From JACMPA01 sp035564115 (lineage in GTDB: Bacteria > Patescibacteriota > Saccharimonadia > Saccharimonadales > UBA4665), in the NCBI GenBank assembly GCA_035564115.1, contig DATMTN010000001.1:1-38577 (forward strand): DNA of 38,577 nt, given 5' to 3'. The position numbers and the translations under genes were made by a program. Positions 7,724 through 15,502 of this stretch are shown here, piece after piece. The notes beneath the pieces are model-generated. The model was given only the letters and a program-made list of their open reading frames with translations. It had not been told where the DNA came from and ran no database searches. The stretch's first letter is position 1; each line of letters opens with the position of its first letter.

Positions 7724-8414
7724 ACGCGAAAAAGGTGCCAAGGATGCAGCTCGTGGTGCGGTATTTACGAAGCTTGGCAATGCCATTGCCCTCGCTGCCC
7801 GATCGGGTACAGATCCGGACATGAACTTTTCACTCCGCTTGGCTATCGACAAGGCCAAGGCCGCTAACATGCCATCGAACAACATCCAACGGGCCATTGA
7901 CCGTATCAAGGACAAGTCGGCTGCTCAACTACAGGAAGTACTGTATGAAGGCTACGGTGCTGGCGGTGTGGCAGTGCTTGTGGAATGTGCCACTGACAAC
8001 ATCAACCGCACATACCCCGTTGTGAAGCTGGCCTTCAGTAAGCACGGTGGCAACATCGCCGAAAAGGGCGCTGTGGCCTTCCAGTTTGACCGTAGGGGCG
8101 TTATCCGCGTAACTGGTACTGGAGACGATGTCATGCTGCAGGCCCTCGACGCAGGCGCTATGGATGTCGAGGAAGATGACAGTGCGACGGTTATCTATAC
8201 CGAAGCGACTGATCTGGCCAAGGTTCGTGATGCACTGAAAGAGGCTGGACTAGAAGTTACTGAAGCTGAACTTACCTACGTACCGAACAATACTATCGAA
8301 ATCACCGACGAAGCGACGGCCGGCAAGATCATGCGCATGATGGACGCCCTGGACGACTGCGACGACGTGGTCAATACTCACGTCAACTTCGACATCGACG
8401 AGAACTTACTCTAG
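7692..8414 (+). CDS. yebC: YebC/PmpR/TACO1-family protein
   Basis: A 240-residue YebC-family protein with the hallmark N-terminus GHSKWSTIKREKGAKDAARG and the later YEGYGAGGVAVLVECATDNINRT. Members have been described as transcription regulators and, more recently, as translation factors easing stalls. The gene commonly neighbours ruvC/ruvA/ruvB, as here. It starts inside the 3' end of comEC (32-nt overlap, different frame). The extended -10 TGC-TACAAT (7660-7665) gives a leader of about 20 nt with Shine-Dalgarno GAAGGAA before ATG, so it is not leaderless. Confidence 0.95.
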   Translation: MSGHSKWSTIKREKGAKDAARGAVFTKLGNAIALAARSGTDPDMNFSLRLAIDKAKAANMPSNNIQRAIDRIKDKSAAQLQEVLYEGYGAGGVAVLVECATDNINRTYPVVKLAFSKHGGNIAEKGAVAFQFDRRGVIRVTGTGDDVMLQALDAGAMDVEEDDSATVIYTEATDLAKVRDALKEAGLEVTEAELTYVPNNTIEITDEATAGKIMRMMDALDDCDDVVNTHVNFDIDENLL

Positions 8415-8457
8415 CTTGATGCCCGCACGTGCGCGGCTTGCTACAATAAGCATTGAA

Positions 8458-8490
8458 ATGTTAGCACCTAAGATTCTTGAGTGGGCATGA
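8458..8490 (+). CDS. Candidate leaderless leader peptide MLAPKILEWA
   Basis: A ten-codon ORF starts 10 nt after the extended -10 TGC-TACAAT (8442-8447). Its TGA stop (8488-8490) overlaps the ATG of the next gene as ATGA. The downstream gene has no Shine-Dalgarno sequence and no nearer promoter, so translation of this short frame could deliver ribosomes to it by termination-reinitiation. The same layout occurs before ruvA. Translation of the peptide is inferred. Confidence 0.4.
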   Translation: MLAPKILEWA

Positions 8491-9038
8491 AACGAAGGCG
8501 ATTAAGCTACCTACTGTTCGTGAACCTGTTTAGCCTGACGGGCTACTACGCTTTTACGCCGCTGTATGCCATATATGCCAATCGCTTTGTGGCTGACCCC
8601 AAAACCATCGGGCTGGTCTGGAGCGTGTACTCGTTGCTGCTGGCTTTTTGTGTATTGCTCATGGGTAAAATTGAAAATCGAGCGAACAAAGCCCACGCCC
8701 TGGTGTTTGGCTATTTACTCTGCGCTATCGGTGCAGTGAGCTTCCTGGAAGTCACGAATACAACCACGCTGCTGATAGTGCTGGCCATAAATGCCCTGGG
8801 TGGCGGGGCGACCTTGCCTGCCCTGAAGACTTTGTTTGCTAAAAACGAAATGAAGGGCCGGGAAAGTGAGCAGTGGGCGTGGCTAGATGCCGGTAATATG
8901 TTTGCCGCGGCTGGCGGTGCGGCTATCGGGGGTATAGTGGTCGGGTTATATGGATTCCACGGCCTGTTTCTGGTGATGGCTGCTATCCAACTTTCGGCAG
9001 CTATTGTTGCCTACAAGCTAGTATTTCGTCTGTCCTAG
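8487..9038 (+). CDS. Six-helix half-size MFS-like membrane protein
   Basis: A 183-residue protein with six predicted membrane helices (around residues 8-30, 40-60, 70-88, 93-115, 130-150, 155-178). The start LLFVNLFSLTGYYAFTPLYAIYANR and the pattern of the helices resemble one half of a major facilitator transporter, which normally has 12. The open frame is intact and followed within 14 nt by ruvC, so it does not look like a recent truncation. An in-frame GTG at 8481 exists, but ATG 8487 overlaps the stop of a short upstream ORF, suggesting translational coupling. The substrate is unknown. It could function as a dimer or be a distinct six-helix family. Confidence 0.65.
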   Translation: MKRRRLSYLLFVNLFSLTGYYAFTPLYAIYANRFVADPKTIGLVWSVYSLLLAFCVLLMGKIENRANKAHALVFGYLLCAIGAVSFLEVTNTTTLLIVLAINALGGGATLPALKTLFAKNEMKGRESEQWAWLDAGNMFAAAGGAAIGGIVVGLYGFHGLFLVMAAIQLSAAIVAYKLVFRLS

Positions 9039-9052
9039 GCTATGCTAGTAGT

Positions 9053-9526
9053 ATGAGAATTCTTGGCATTGACCCTGGCACTGGCATCCTGGGCTTTGGG
9101 GTGATTGACGTCACCAAGGGCAAGGCTGTCTTGGTGGACGGCGGCGTGATTCGTACCCCGGTGAAGGAAGACGATGCTGTGCGGCTACTGACGATTTATG
9201 AGGAATTGACAGATATCATTGCAGCTACGAAGCCAACAATTATGTCGGTGGAGAAGCTGTTCTTCTCGCGCAACGTTACGACGGCCATGACAGTGTCTCA
9301 GGCCCGCGGCGTCGTGCTGCTGTGCGGCAAGCAGGCCGGCATGGAGATATTTGAGTACACACCAATGCAGATAAAACTAGCCGTGACGGGGTATGGCAAG
9401 GCCGACAAAAAACAGATGCAGGAAATGGTCCGTACGATACTTGGCCTGCAGGAAGTACCGAAACCAGATGACTGCGCCGATGCGATTGCGGCCGCGCTGA
9501 CGCATGCGCAGCATGCCCATCTCTAG
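9053..9526 (+). CDS. ruvC: Holliday junction endonuclease RuvC
   Basis: A 157-residue RuvC of full normal length, which resolves Holliday junctions together with RuvAB. The catalytic acidic residues are in place: D7 in RILGIDPGTG, E67 in SVEKLFF, and D140/D143 in KPDDCADAIA. Surrounding motifs such as AMTVSQARGVVLL and TPMQIKLAVTGYGKADKKQM are typical. ATG follows TATGCT (9041-9046) by 6 nt with no Shine-Dalgarno sequence, so it should be leaderless. It is separated from ruvA by three minus-strand genes. Confidence 0.97.
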   Translation: MRILGIDPGTGILGFGVIDVTKGKAVLVDGGVIRTPVKEDDAVRLLTIYEELTDIIAATKPTIMSVEKLFFSRNVTTAMTVSQARGVVLLCGKQAGMEIFEYTPMQIKLAVTGYGKADKKQMQEMVRTILGLQEVPKPDDCADAIAAALTHAQHAHL

Positions 9527-9655
9527 CTACTTGCTGAAGATGAGTGCCACAACCCAGATAAGCACACCACCCAGGACGATGACGACACTGACGATCTGCT
9601 GCCATTTTGGCTCGGCAATATGTGTTTGGAAGCGCTCGTCTTGAGACTTTTTCAT
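9527..9655 (-). CDS. 42-residue single-helix membrane peptide
   Basis: A small ORF of 42 residues. A charged N-terminus (MKKSQDERFQTHIAEPKW) is followed by one membrane span (IVSVVIVLGGVLIWVVALIF) and a short SK tail. It starts one base after the stop of the YbjQ-like gene in the same direction, and its stop abuts the stop of ruvC, so it fills the space between them exactly. Both the hydrophobic design and the operon-like spacing favour a real gene. Function unknown. Confidence 0.6.
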   Translation of the reverse strand: MKKSQDERFQTHIAEPKWQQIVSVVIVLGGVLIWVVALIFSK

Positions 9656-9656
9656 G

Positions 9657-9992
9657 CTACTTCTTCTTTACAACCCGAACGGCAGTGCCATAGGCGGCAA
9701 CTTCGTTCATGGTGCCACCAATGTCGCCGGTGTCGAAACGCATAGCCAGGACAGCGTTGGCACCCTTGTCGGCAGCGGCTTGCTTCATACGCTCGGTTGC
9801 CTCAATACGGCTGTCGCTCAGGAGTTTCGTATAGGCACCAATTTCTCCACCGATGATGGACTTCAGGCCGGCACCAATGCCGCTGACAATATTACGGCTG
9901 CGTGTCAGTACACCAAATACCTCCCCGTATACTTCGATAACTTCATAACCTGGGATATCATTGGTAGTCACGGCCAAAATACTGTCATTCAT
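9657..9992 (-). CDS. YbjQ/UPF0145 family protein
   Basis: A 111-residue protein matching the YbjQ (DUF74) family: TTNDIPGYEVIEVYGEVFG, SRNIVSGIGAGLKSIIGGEIGAYTKLL, RIEATERMKQAAADKGANAVLAMRFDT and a beta-rich end. It is a small pentamer-forming fold of unknown function, sometimes labelled heavy-metal-binding. The minus-strand -10 TACAAT (10032-10027) gives a leader with Shine-Dalgarno AAGGAG before ATG, and the gene leads a two-gene unit with the 42-residue membrane peptide. Confidence 0.9.
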   Translation of the reverse strand: MNDSILAVTTNDIPGYEVIEVYGEVFGVLTRSRNIVSGIGAGLKSIIGGEIGAYTKLLSDSRIEATERMKQAAADKGANAVLAMRFDTGDIGGTMNEVAAYGTAVRVVKKK

Positions 9993-10044
9993 ACGGTAGC
10001 TCCTTATGTGGCTTAATCTAGTAGCTATTGTACTCTGAATACGT

Positions 10045-10671
10045 TTAGAACAAGTGTTTTAACCGCTCAGAAAACGATGGATTTTCCATCTGCCCGGCGC
10101 AGCTGGCCGGATCAGGGGTAATATCGTAGTGATGGGCGGTGGCGGGCACTGTTTTGTACTCTTTAGTAAGTGTGGTGTTGTCGATGTTCCCGTAACTGAT
10201 CAATAGGCGGTCTTCATCCTTGATGACCTGATTATTGATAGCTGTTAGGTCGGTCAGATTCTGACCATTCAGAACGATATTTAGCTTGTTCGTGCTGTCT
10301 TCCAGATAGAGTTTCTGCTGGTCATCTTGGATGAAATTCGGACCTAATGTCCAGCCGATGTTATTGAAGAACTGCTCCCATGTCACGCCGTCGTCATGTA
10401 CGTGGATGACACTATTTATCTCGTCGTGCATATGGGCACGTTGCGCAGGCTGAATAGTGCCATGCACGGTGCAAGCGGCGATCTCTTCATAGTAGTGGGC
10501 TGCCTTGAACTCCTCGCGCTGGCCATTGATATAGACGGCAAAATTAGCGTGATAGTGCGTGTGCGGCATAGAGTAAGTGGCAAAGCGAATACCCAAGATT
10601 ACAAGGCTAGCCAACACCAGGCCGGCGGTGAACATAAACCAGCGCGTCTTCACAAATCCTAAATGTTTCAT
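10045..10671 (-). CDS. Membrane-anchored extracytoplasmic His-rich protein
   Basis: A 208-residue protein: a short basic N-terminus, one membrane span at about residues 12-30, then an exported domain. The domain carries paired histidine motifs, HTHYH (37-41), HMHDE (80-84) and IHVHDD (89-94), and two cysteines (C67 and one near residue 193). This points to a metal site, possibly for copper, zinc or iron, but I do not recognise a named family. ATG lies 8 nt after the minus-strand -10 TATACT (10685-10680) without a Shine-Dalgarno sequence. It is monocistronic and converges on the YbjQ unit. Confidence 0.65.
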   Translation of the reverse strand: MKHLGFVKTRWFMFTAGLVLASLVILGIRFATYSMPHTHYHANFAVYINGQREEFKAAHYYEEIAACTVHGTIQPAQRAHMHDEINSVIHVHDDGVTWEQFFNNIGWTLGPNFIQDDQQKLYLEDSTNKLNIVLNGQNLTDLTAINNQVIKDEDRLLISYGNIDNTTLTKEYKTVPATAHHYDITPDPASCAGQMENPSFSERLKHLF

Positions 10672-10720
10672 ATATCTTAAGTATACCGCACCGGCTGATG
10701 ACTAGCTGTATACTGGGGGT

Positions 10721-10774
10721 ATGATTTTTCCTAAGTTTATGAATAAAATGCTGCCAGCGGGCGAAGCCCGATGA
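10721..10774 (+). CDS. Candidate leaderless leader peptide of ruvA
   Basis: A 17-codon ORF (MIFPKFMNKMLPAGEAR) begins 6 nt after TATACT (10709-10714). Its TGA (10772-10774) overlaps the ruvA ATG as ATGA. RuvA has no Shine-Dalgarno sequence of its own, so the leader frame may load ribosomes and couple ruvA translation. GCGGGC-GAA-GCCCG near 10757-10770 also forms a small hairpin just before the ruvA start. Translation is inferred. Confidence 0.45.
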   Translation: MIFPKFMNKMLPAGEAR

Positions 10775-11352
10775 TTGCGACGCTGAATGGGGTAGTGAGT
10801 GAGAAGTTGCACGACATGGTCGTGTTAGATGTAAATGGTGTGGGCTATGGGTTGCAAGTGACCGCTGAGGATTTTGGTCGTTTACACACTGGTGAGTCGG
10901 CCAAACTCTATGTCTACGAACATATCCGCGAGCAGAGCTATGACCTGTTTGGTTTTGTGCAGCTCGATACCAAGGCACTGTTTGAACAGCTGCTAGGCGT
11001 AAAGAATGTAGGCCCTAAGGTGGCCCTAGCCGTCCTGGATATTGGCACCGCACCAGCAGTGCGCGGAGCAATCGCTGCCGGTGACGTAAAGCTGCTGCAA
11101 TCCGCCAAGGGTGTTGGCAAGCGAGCGGCCGAACAGATAGTGGTAGAGCTACGGGATAAGGTTGGTCTGGCAAGCACCGATGCGGCCGAGGGAATTGTTT
11201 CGCGTCCCGGTGTGGTGACTGGCGATGAAGCCATCGAGGCGCTTATCTCACTTGGCTATTCCCCGCAGGATGCCACAGTAGCATTGCAGAAAATTCCTAC
11301 AGACTTGCCGACGGAGGAAAGGGTAAAATTAGCCCTCAAGGGAGGGAACTAA
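10771..11352 (+). CDS. ruvA: Holliday junction DNA-binding protein RuvA
   Basis: A 193-residue RuvA of normal length. It forms the tetramer that holds the junction and loads RuvB. Visible parts are the N-terminal OB-fold (MIATLNGVVSEKLHDMVVLDVNGVGYG), two helix-hairpin-helix motifs (LLGVKNVGPKVALAVL and LQSAKGVGKRAAEQIVVEL) and the C-terminal RuvB-contact domain (GDEAIEALISLGYSPQDATVAL). Its start overlaps the stop of a 17-codon leader ORF. The stop is directly followed by the ATG of the aldo/keto reductase. Confidence 0.96.
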   Translation: MIATLNGVVSEKLHDMVVLDVNGVGYGLQVTAEDFGRLHTGESAKLYVYEHIREQSYDLFGFVQLDTKALFEQLLGVKNVGPKVALAVLDIGTAPAVRGAIAAGDVKLLQSAKGVGKRAAEQIVVELRDKVGLASTDAAEGIVSRPGVVTGDEAIEALISLGYSPQDATVALQKIPTDLPTEERVKLALKGGN

Positions 11353-12168
11353 ATGATACCAGATCTTCAACTTTCTGATGGTCGCACGATACCGCAAGTT
11401 GGTCTAGGCCTATGGAAGGTTACCGAACAAGAGTTCAACGCGTCGTTCGACGCAGCTGTTGCGAACGGTTATCGACATTTTGATACGGCTCAGGTCTACG
11501 GCAATGAGCAGTTCCTAGGGACTGCCTGGAAACGTCACGAGCTACAACGCGAAGAATTATTTATTACGACCAAGATTCGCGTGGAGAATATTACTGTTGG
11601 ACGTGCCAAGCCGAGTCTCGAAAGCTCACTGGAGCGGCTTCAGACAGAGTATGTTGACTTGCTACTCCTGCACTTTCCGGTGACGCTTATGCGCAAGAAA
11701 GCATGGAAAGACTTGGAGGCTCTAAAGGCTGCTGGCAAAGCCAAAAGTATTGGTGTTAGTAACTACACCATCAAGCACCTGGAAGAGATGAAGGAGTATG
11801 CCAGCGAGATGCCGGTCGTGAACCAAGTGGAGCTACATGTGTTCTTGCAGCAGCCAGCGCTCGTAGACTACTGCCGACAGCACAATATTATCCTGGAGGC
11901 ATATTCACCATTAGCACATGCGCGGGCTGGTGCCGAAGAGCCGGTGTTGCAGGAAATTGCCAGCAAGCATGGTAAGACATTTGCCCAGATTATGCTGCGC
12001 TGGTGTGTCCAGAGTGGCTTTGCAGTACTGCCCAAATCTGTTACGCCGAGCCGGGTGAAGGAAAATGCTGAAATCTTCGACTTTGAGCTGGATGATGAAG
12101 ACCTGGAGAAATTGAAAGGCCTGGACCGCGACCTGCGTACCTGTTGGGATCCGACCCATGTTCCGTAG
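11353..12168 (+). CDS. Aldo/keto reductase
   Basis: A 271-residue NADPH-dependent aldo/keto reductase of the 2,5-diketo-gluconate reductase type. The catalytic tetrad is complete: D44 and Y49 in FDTAQVYGNE, K74 in TTKIRV, H107 in LLLLHFP. The cofactor-binding end LPKSVTPSRVKENAEIFDFEL is also present. The physiological substrate cannot be read from sequence. ATG starts immediately after the ruvA TAA with the strong Shine-Dalgarno AAGGGAGGG 7 nt upstream, so it is co-transcribed with ruvA, although it has no obvious link to recombination. Confidence 0.95.
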   Translation: MIPDLQLSDGRTIPQVGLGLWKVTEQEFNASFDAAVANGYRHFDTAQVYGNEQFLGTAWKRHELQREELFITTKIRVENITVGRAKPSLESSLERLQTEYVDLLLLHFPVTLMRKKAWKDLEALKAAGKAKSIGVSNYTIKHLEEMKEYASEMPVVNQVELHVFLQQPALVDYCRQHNIILEAYSPLAHARAGAEEPVLQEIASKHGKTFAQIMLRWCVQSGFAVLPKSVTPSRVKENAEIFDFELDDEDLEKLKGLDRDLRTCWDPTHVP

Positions 12169-12216
12169 TAAATAATGTTGCACCAAGCGTAAGCTTATTG
12201 CGTTATACTAGTTCTA

Positions 12217-13248
12217 ATGATTGAGCGCATTGTCGGGGCTGCCGTACAGGACGAAACGCCGGAGGAGCAGGAGTTTGAAAACAAGCTGCGCCCGCATGAT
12301 TTTGCTAATTACATCGGTCAGGACCGACTAAAGCAGAATCTAAAACTTGCAATTGCGGCAGCCAAGAAGCGTGGTGAGGCACTCGACCATGTATTGCTCT
12401 ATGGACCGCCCGGACTCGGTAAAACGACTATGGCCAGTGTGATTGCCAACGAGATGGGCGCTCAGATACGTATCACCTCTGGACCGGCAATTGAACGGGC
12501 GGGGGACCTCGCCAGCTTGCTTACCAATCTTCAGGATGGCGACATCTTGTTCATTGACGAAATTCACCGGCTGCACCGCAGTGTCGAAGAAGTACTGTAT
12601 AGCGCCATGGAAGACTATAAGCTGGATATCATGCTTGGAAAGGGCCCATCGGCGCGGTCGATGCGACTGGATTTACCGCAGTTTACACTTATCGGGGCTA
12701 CCACCCGTACTGGTGCGTTAGCGGCACCACTGCGTGATAGGTTTGGGCACATCCACCGTCTGGAATTTTACTCTCCAGCGCAAGTGCAGCAGATTATTAC
12801 TCGTGCCGCAGGCATTATTGGTATAAAAATTAACGAAGAGGCTGCCCTAAAACTGGCGGAACGTTCTCGCCTAACGCCTCGTATTGCCAACCGGCTACTG
12901 AAGCGCGTGCGTGACTACGCCGATGTGAATGGCGACGGTATAATCGACACAGTCATCAGTACGAAGGCCTTGCAGTTGTTAGAAGTTGATGAACTGGGCC
13001 TGGACCCGGCTGACAGAATGCTATTGGTGGCAATTATCGAGAATTACGACGGCGGCCCAGTTGGCGTAGAGACGATTGCCGCGCTGACTGCCGAGGAAAG
13101 AAGTACTATCGAAGACTTTATTGAACCCTATCTGATGCAGATTGGACTGCTCGAACGCACGCCGCGGGGGCGCAAGGTCACAGACAAAGCCTACAAACAC
13201 CTCGATAAAGAGCCGAAGCATGCGAGCGACCAGACGAACCTGGTCTAA
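12217..13248 (+). CDS. ruvB: Holliday junction branch-migration ATPase RuvB
   Basis: A 343-residue RuvB of normal length. It is the hexameric motor that drives branch migration with RuvA. Walker A GPPGLGKTT (63-71), Walker B LFIDEIH (111-117) and the sensor segment LIGATTRTGALAAPLRDRFG are present, followed by the C-terminal winged-helix part (RTPRGRKVTDKAYKHL). ATG lies 7 nt after TATACT (12204-12209), with no Shine-Dalgarno sequence, so it is separately transcribed and probably leaderless rather than dependent on ruvA read-through. Confidence 0.97.
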   Translation: MIERIVGAAVQDETPEEQEFENKLRPHDFANYIGQDRLKQNLKLAIAAAKKRGEALDHVLLYGPPGLGKTTMASVIANEMGAQIRITSGPAIERAGDLASLLTNLQDGDILFIDEIHRLHRSVEEVLYSAMEDYKLDIMLGKGPSARSMRLDLPQFTLIGATTRTGALAAPLRDRFGHIHRLEFYSPAQVQQIITRAAGIIGIKINEEAALKLAERSRLTPRIANRLLKRVRDYADVNGDGIIDTVISTKALQLLEVDELGLDPADRMLLVAIIENYDGGPVGVETIAALTAEERSTIEDFIEPYLMQIGLLERTPRGRKVTDKAYKHLDKEPKHASDQTNLV

Positions 13249-13332
13249 CAATTCGGCTATTTAGGACGTACTGTTTAGAAAAACGAAGCAAGTTTCATTT
13301 TCTGTCGCGCCACTAGTATAATACAGCTAACT

Positions 13333-13980
13333 ATGGAACCGAACACCCAACAACCTATCCAACCCAATGTTGCCAATAATCCACTACATGTCATGAGTCC
13401 TGGCGAACAAATCATCTGTAACATCAAGCGTCACCCGATTGGTCTTATCGGCGTCTATGCTATGTGCGGTATATTGCTACTCGTGCTGTTTACGGTAGTC
13501 GGTATATTGCCTCATTTCGTCACCAATCTGACGACTACCGACAAGATGTATGCATTTGTTGGTGCGATTGGGTTAGCAGCTTTGATTTTGTTGTTCGCGT
13601 GGGTGGCGATTATCGTATATAACGGCAACCGATGGATCGTTACTAGTGATAGCATCACACAGATTCAGCAGACTGGGCTTTTTCAGAAACAAACAAGCCA
13701 GCTAAGTCTGGAAAACCTGGAAGATGTTACCTTTGAACAGAAGAGCCTCATCCAGAGTCTTTTCAACTTCGGTACCCTCAAGGTGGAGACTGCAGGTGAG
13801 CACTCCAAGTTCCAATTCCCGTTTTGCCCTTCGCCCCAGAAGTGTGCAGTAGAGATTATTCAAGCTCACGAAAAATACATGAGTGACAATATAAATGTTA
13901 ACCAGCAGCTTAACACTAACACGAGCGTTCAGGCTGAAGTTGCGCCGAACACGCCACCTCAGTTTCCGCCACAAGCCTAG
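13333..13980 (+). CDS. PH-domain (bPH2/YdbS-like) membrane protein
   Basis: A 215-residue protein. A polar N-terminal stretch is followed by two membrane helices (IGLIGVYAMCGILLLVLFTVVG, MYAFVGAIGLAALILLFAWVAII). A bacterial PH-like domain follows (NRWIVTSDSITQIQQTGLFQKQTSQLSLENLEDVTF...GTLKVETAGEHSKFQF), then a Gln/Asn/Pro-rich disordered tail. The SLENLEDVTFEQKS segment is the characteristic bPH2 part. Function is unknown. ATG lies 10 nt after TATAAT (13317-13322) with no Shine-Dalgarno sequence. It converges on the pilus operon, ending 3 nt from the last pilus gene. Confidence 0.8.
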   Translation: MEPNTQQPIQPNVANNPLHVMSPGEQIICNIKRHPIGLIGVYAMCGILLLVLFTVVGILPHFVTNLTTTDKMYAFVGAIGLAALILLFAWVAIIVYNGNRWIVTSDSITQIQQTGLFQKQTSQLSLENLEDVTFEQKSLIQSLFNFGTLKVETAGEHSKFQFPFCPSPQKCAVEIIQAHEKYMSDNINVNQQLNTNTSVQAEVAPNTPPQFPPQA

Positions 13981-13983
13981 TTG

Positions 13984-14286
13984 CTATTCCTGGAACGGGT
14001 TGCTACGAGAATCGTTGAATAGGGTCTGTGCACTGACGCTATTATCTTGAAGATTCTGCAGTTGTTTTAGCACTACCGGATTTATATGGGGGACTGACGC
14101 AGTCCGGCTCTTGGTAGTGATGTCTGCCTGTGACGGTTCAGACATATTGAGCAGCTGTATGCGGTAGATGACGAAGCTATATATTGCAACAATGAACACG
14201 CAGAATAACAGGGGCGAATAGCGCTTTGCAACATCAAGAAGTTCCTGGACTTTATCAAGTAATTCTTGTAGATCTAATTTCTTCAT
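13984..14286 (-). CDS. Small single-span protein at the end of the pilMNO unit
   Basis: A 100-residue protein with an amphipathic N-terminus (LDLQELLDKVQELLDVAKRYS), one membrane helix (LLFCVFIVAIYSFVIYRIQLL) and a polar tail. It is the last gene of the pilM-pilN-pilO unit, and its ATG overlaps the pilO stop as ATGA, so it is translationally coupled. By position it could be a small inner-membrane accessory of the pilus alignment complex, but it is not a recognisable PilP (no lipobox). Confidence 0.6.
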   Translation of the reverse strand: MKKLDLQELLDKVQELLDVAKRYSPLLFCVFIVAIYSFVIYRIQLLNMSEPSQADITTKSRTASVPHINPVVLKQLQNLQDNSVSAQTLFNDSRSNPFQE

Positions 14287-14909
14287 GGCTTTATAAACTC
14301 GTTAATAACTAGGGTAAAGGCAACATTGTCCGGCTGGGTCGTGTTGGGTTGCAGGGCAATGCTCGAGACTTGGGCGGTGCGGCGGTTTTGCTCTAGCTTA
14401 TCCAGAAACGTCAGGAATTTACTGTAGGGAATCGTAGAGTCGCTTGTTTGCTGAATGGTAATCTGTAGCTCGTATAGGCCTGTTATGCCCTTTACTGGGG
14501 TGAGCTGTGTGAGTGTGCTCTTGCTTTTGGCAGCCGCACTCGTGCCGGTCGTGGTGGTGCCAGCAATGCCACCCAAAGTGGATATCGGGAAGGTGACTGA
14601 GCTGAGGCGTGGTATGCCACTGTCGCTCGCGAGCTTGGCAATTTCACGAACAGCTTCTGCCTGGTCCTTATCCTGGGGGACGATGCTTTTGGCTGTTTCC
14701 TCGAAGCTGGCATACTGAGCGATTTGCTTCTTGGCTTGCAAAAGCCCAACCTGCTGGGTTGAAATAACCTTGCTCTGCAACTTCAGGTCAACAAGGTGTT
14801 TGGCTTTGGCCTCAAGCACATTGTTCACCTCATAGGTCCCACCTATGACTCCCACCAGCAGGAGCCCAATTACTCCGAGCATGATAAAGTACACGCGCTT
14901 ATTGTTCAT
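14283..14909 (-). CDS. pilO: Type IV pilus assembly protein PilO
   Basis: A 208-residue protein with one N-terminal membrane helix (VYFIMLGVIGLLLVGVIGGTYEV), a coiled-coil-like segment (about residues 30-60) and a C-terminal alpha/beta ferredoxin-like domain with ITGLYELQITIQQTSDSTIPYSKFLTFLDKLEQNRR, as in PilO. PilO pairs with PilN and links cytoplasmic PilM to the pilus machine. It overlaps pilN by ATGA at its start and the next gene by ATGA at its end. Confidence 0.82.
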   Translation of the reverse strand: MNNKRVYFIMLGVIGLLLVGVIGGTYEVNNVLEAKAKHLVDLKLQSKVISTQQVGLLQAKKQIAQYASFEETAKSIVPQDKDQAEAVREIAKLASDSGIPRLSSVTFPISTLGGIAGTTTTGTSAAAKSKSTLTQLTPVKGITGLYELQITIQQTSDSTIPYSKFLTFLDKLEQNRRTAQVSSIALQPNTTQPDNVAFTLVINEFIKP

Positions 14910-15502
14910 GGCCGCGTTCCTTTGCTGTTGATAAACAGGTATGGATTATTGTTGGAGAACAGGGCTCGAATCTGAACATTACAGGGGTAGCTGGCATTCT
15001 GGGCCGAGGCGCTACAGCTGATGCTCACGATGTCTGCTTTAGAAAATATCTTGTTGTTCGGGTCTTCTAGATTGAGCTGTAGCTGGGTCGCAGTATTGTA
15101 GTCTTTTGCAGCGGCAGTCAGGTCTATGCCCCCAGATGTTTGATTGATGTTGAGACCAGTCAGAATGGCGTTATCGGGAATGACCGTGGCGATTTGCTTG
15201 AGCAGTCGTGAGAAAAGGACTTCCTTTGACAACACGTCTACGACGAGCTTGAAGCTGCTGGAGAGTTCCTTGACCTGCTTCTCGACACCACTTAGATTTT
15301 GCGCTGTCAGCTGTTGCTGAGCTATATCGACTTGCTTTTGGTAGCTTGCGGCTGAATTCTGCATGGTGGCAAGGCCGAAAGTTGCAATCAAGGCAAGTCC
15401 CACGAGTCCACCAGCAAAGGCAAACGACCAACGTCGCAACGTCGTATTGCGTGCGCCATATAGGTAGTCCTCCTTGACGGCAGGAGGTAGGAGATTGATC
15501 AC
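14906..15502 (-). CDS. pilN: Type IV pilus assembly protein PilN
   Basis: A 198-residue protein opening with the PilN signature INLLPPAVKEDYLY, which in the family binds PilM. A membrane helix (WSFAFAGGLVGLALIATFGLATM), a coiled coil and an extracytoplasmic alpha/beta domain follow. The start is GTG at 15502, sharing its G with the pilM TAG stop. The C-terminal tail (NNNPYLFINSKGTRP) is longer than usual and carries two Cys in SISCSASAQNASYPCNV. Confidence 0.85.
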   Translation of the reverse strand: MINLLPPAVKEDYLYGARNTTLRRWSFAFAGGLVGLALIATFGLATMQNSAASYQKQVDIAQQQLTAQNLSGVEKQVKELSSSFKLVVDVLSKEVLFSRLLKQIATVIPDNAILTGLNINQTSGGIDLTAAAKDYNTATQLQLNLEDPNNKIFSKADIVSISCSASAQNASYPCNVQIRALFSNNNPYLFINSKGTRP

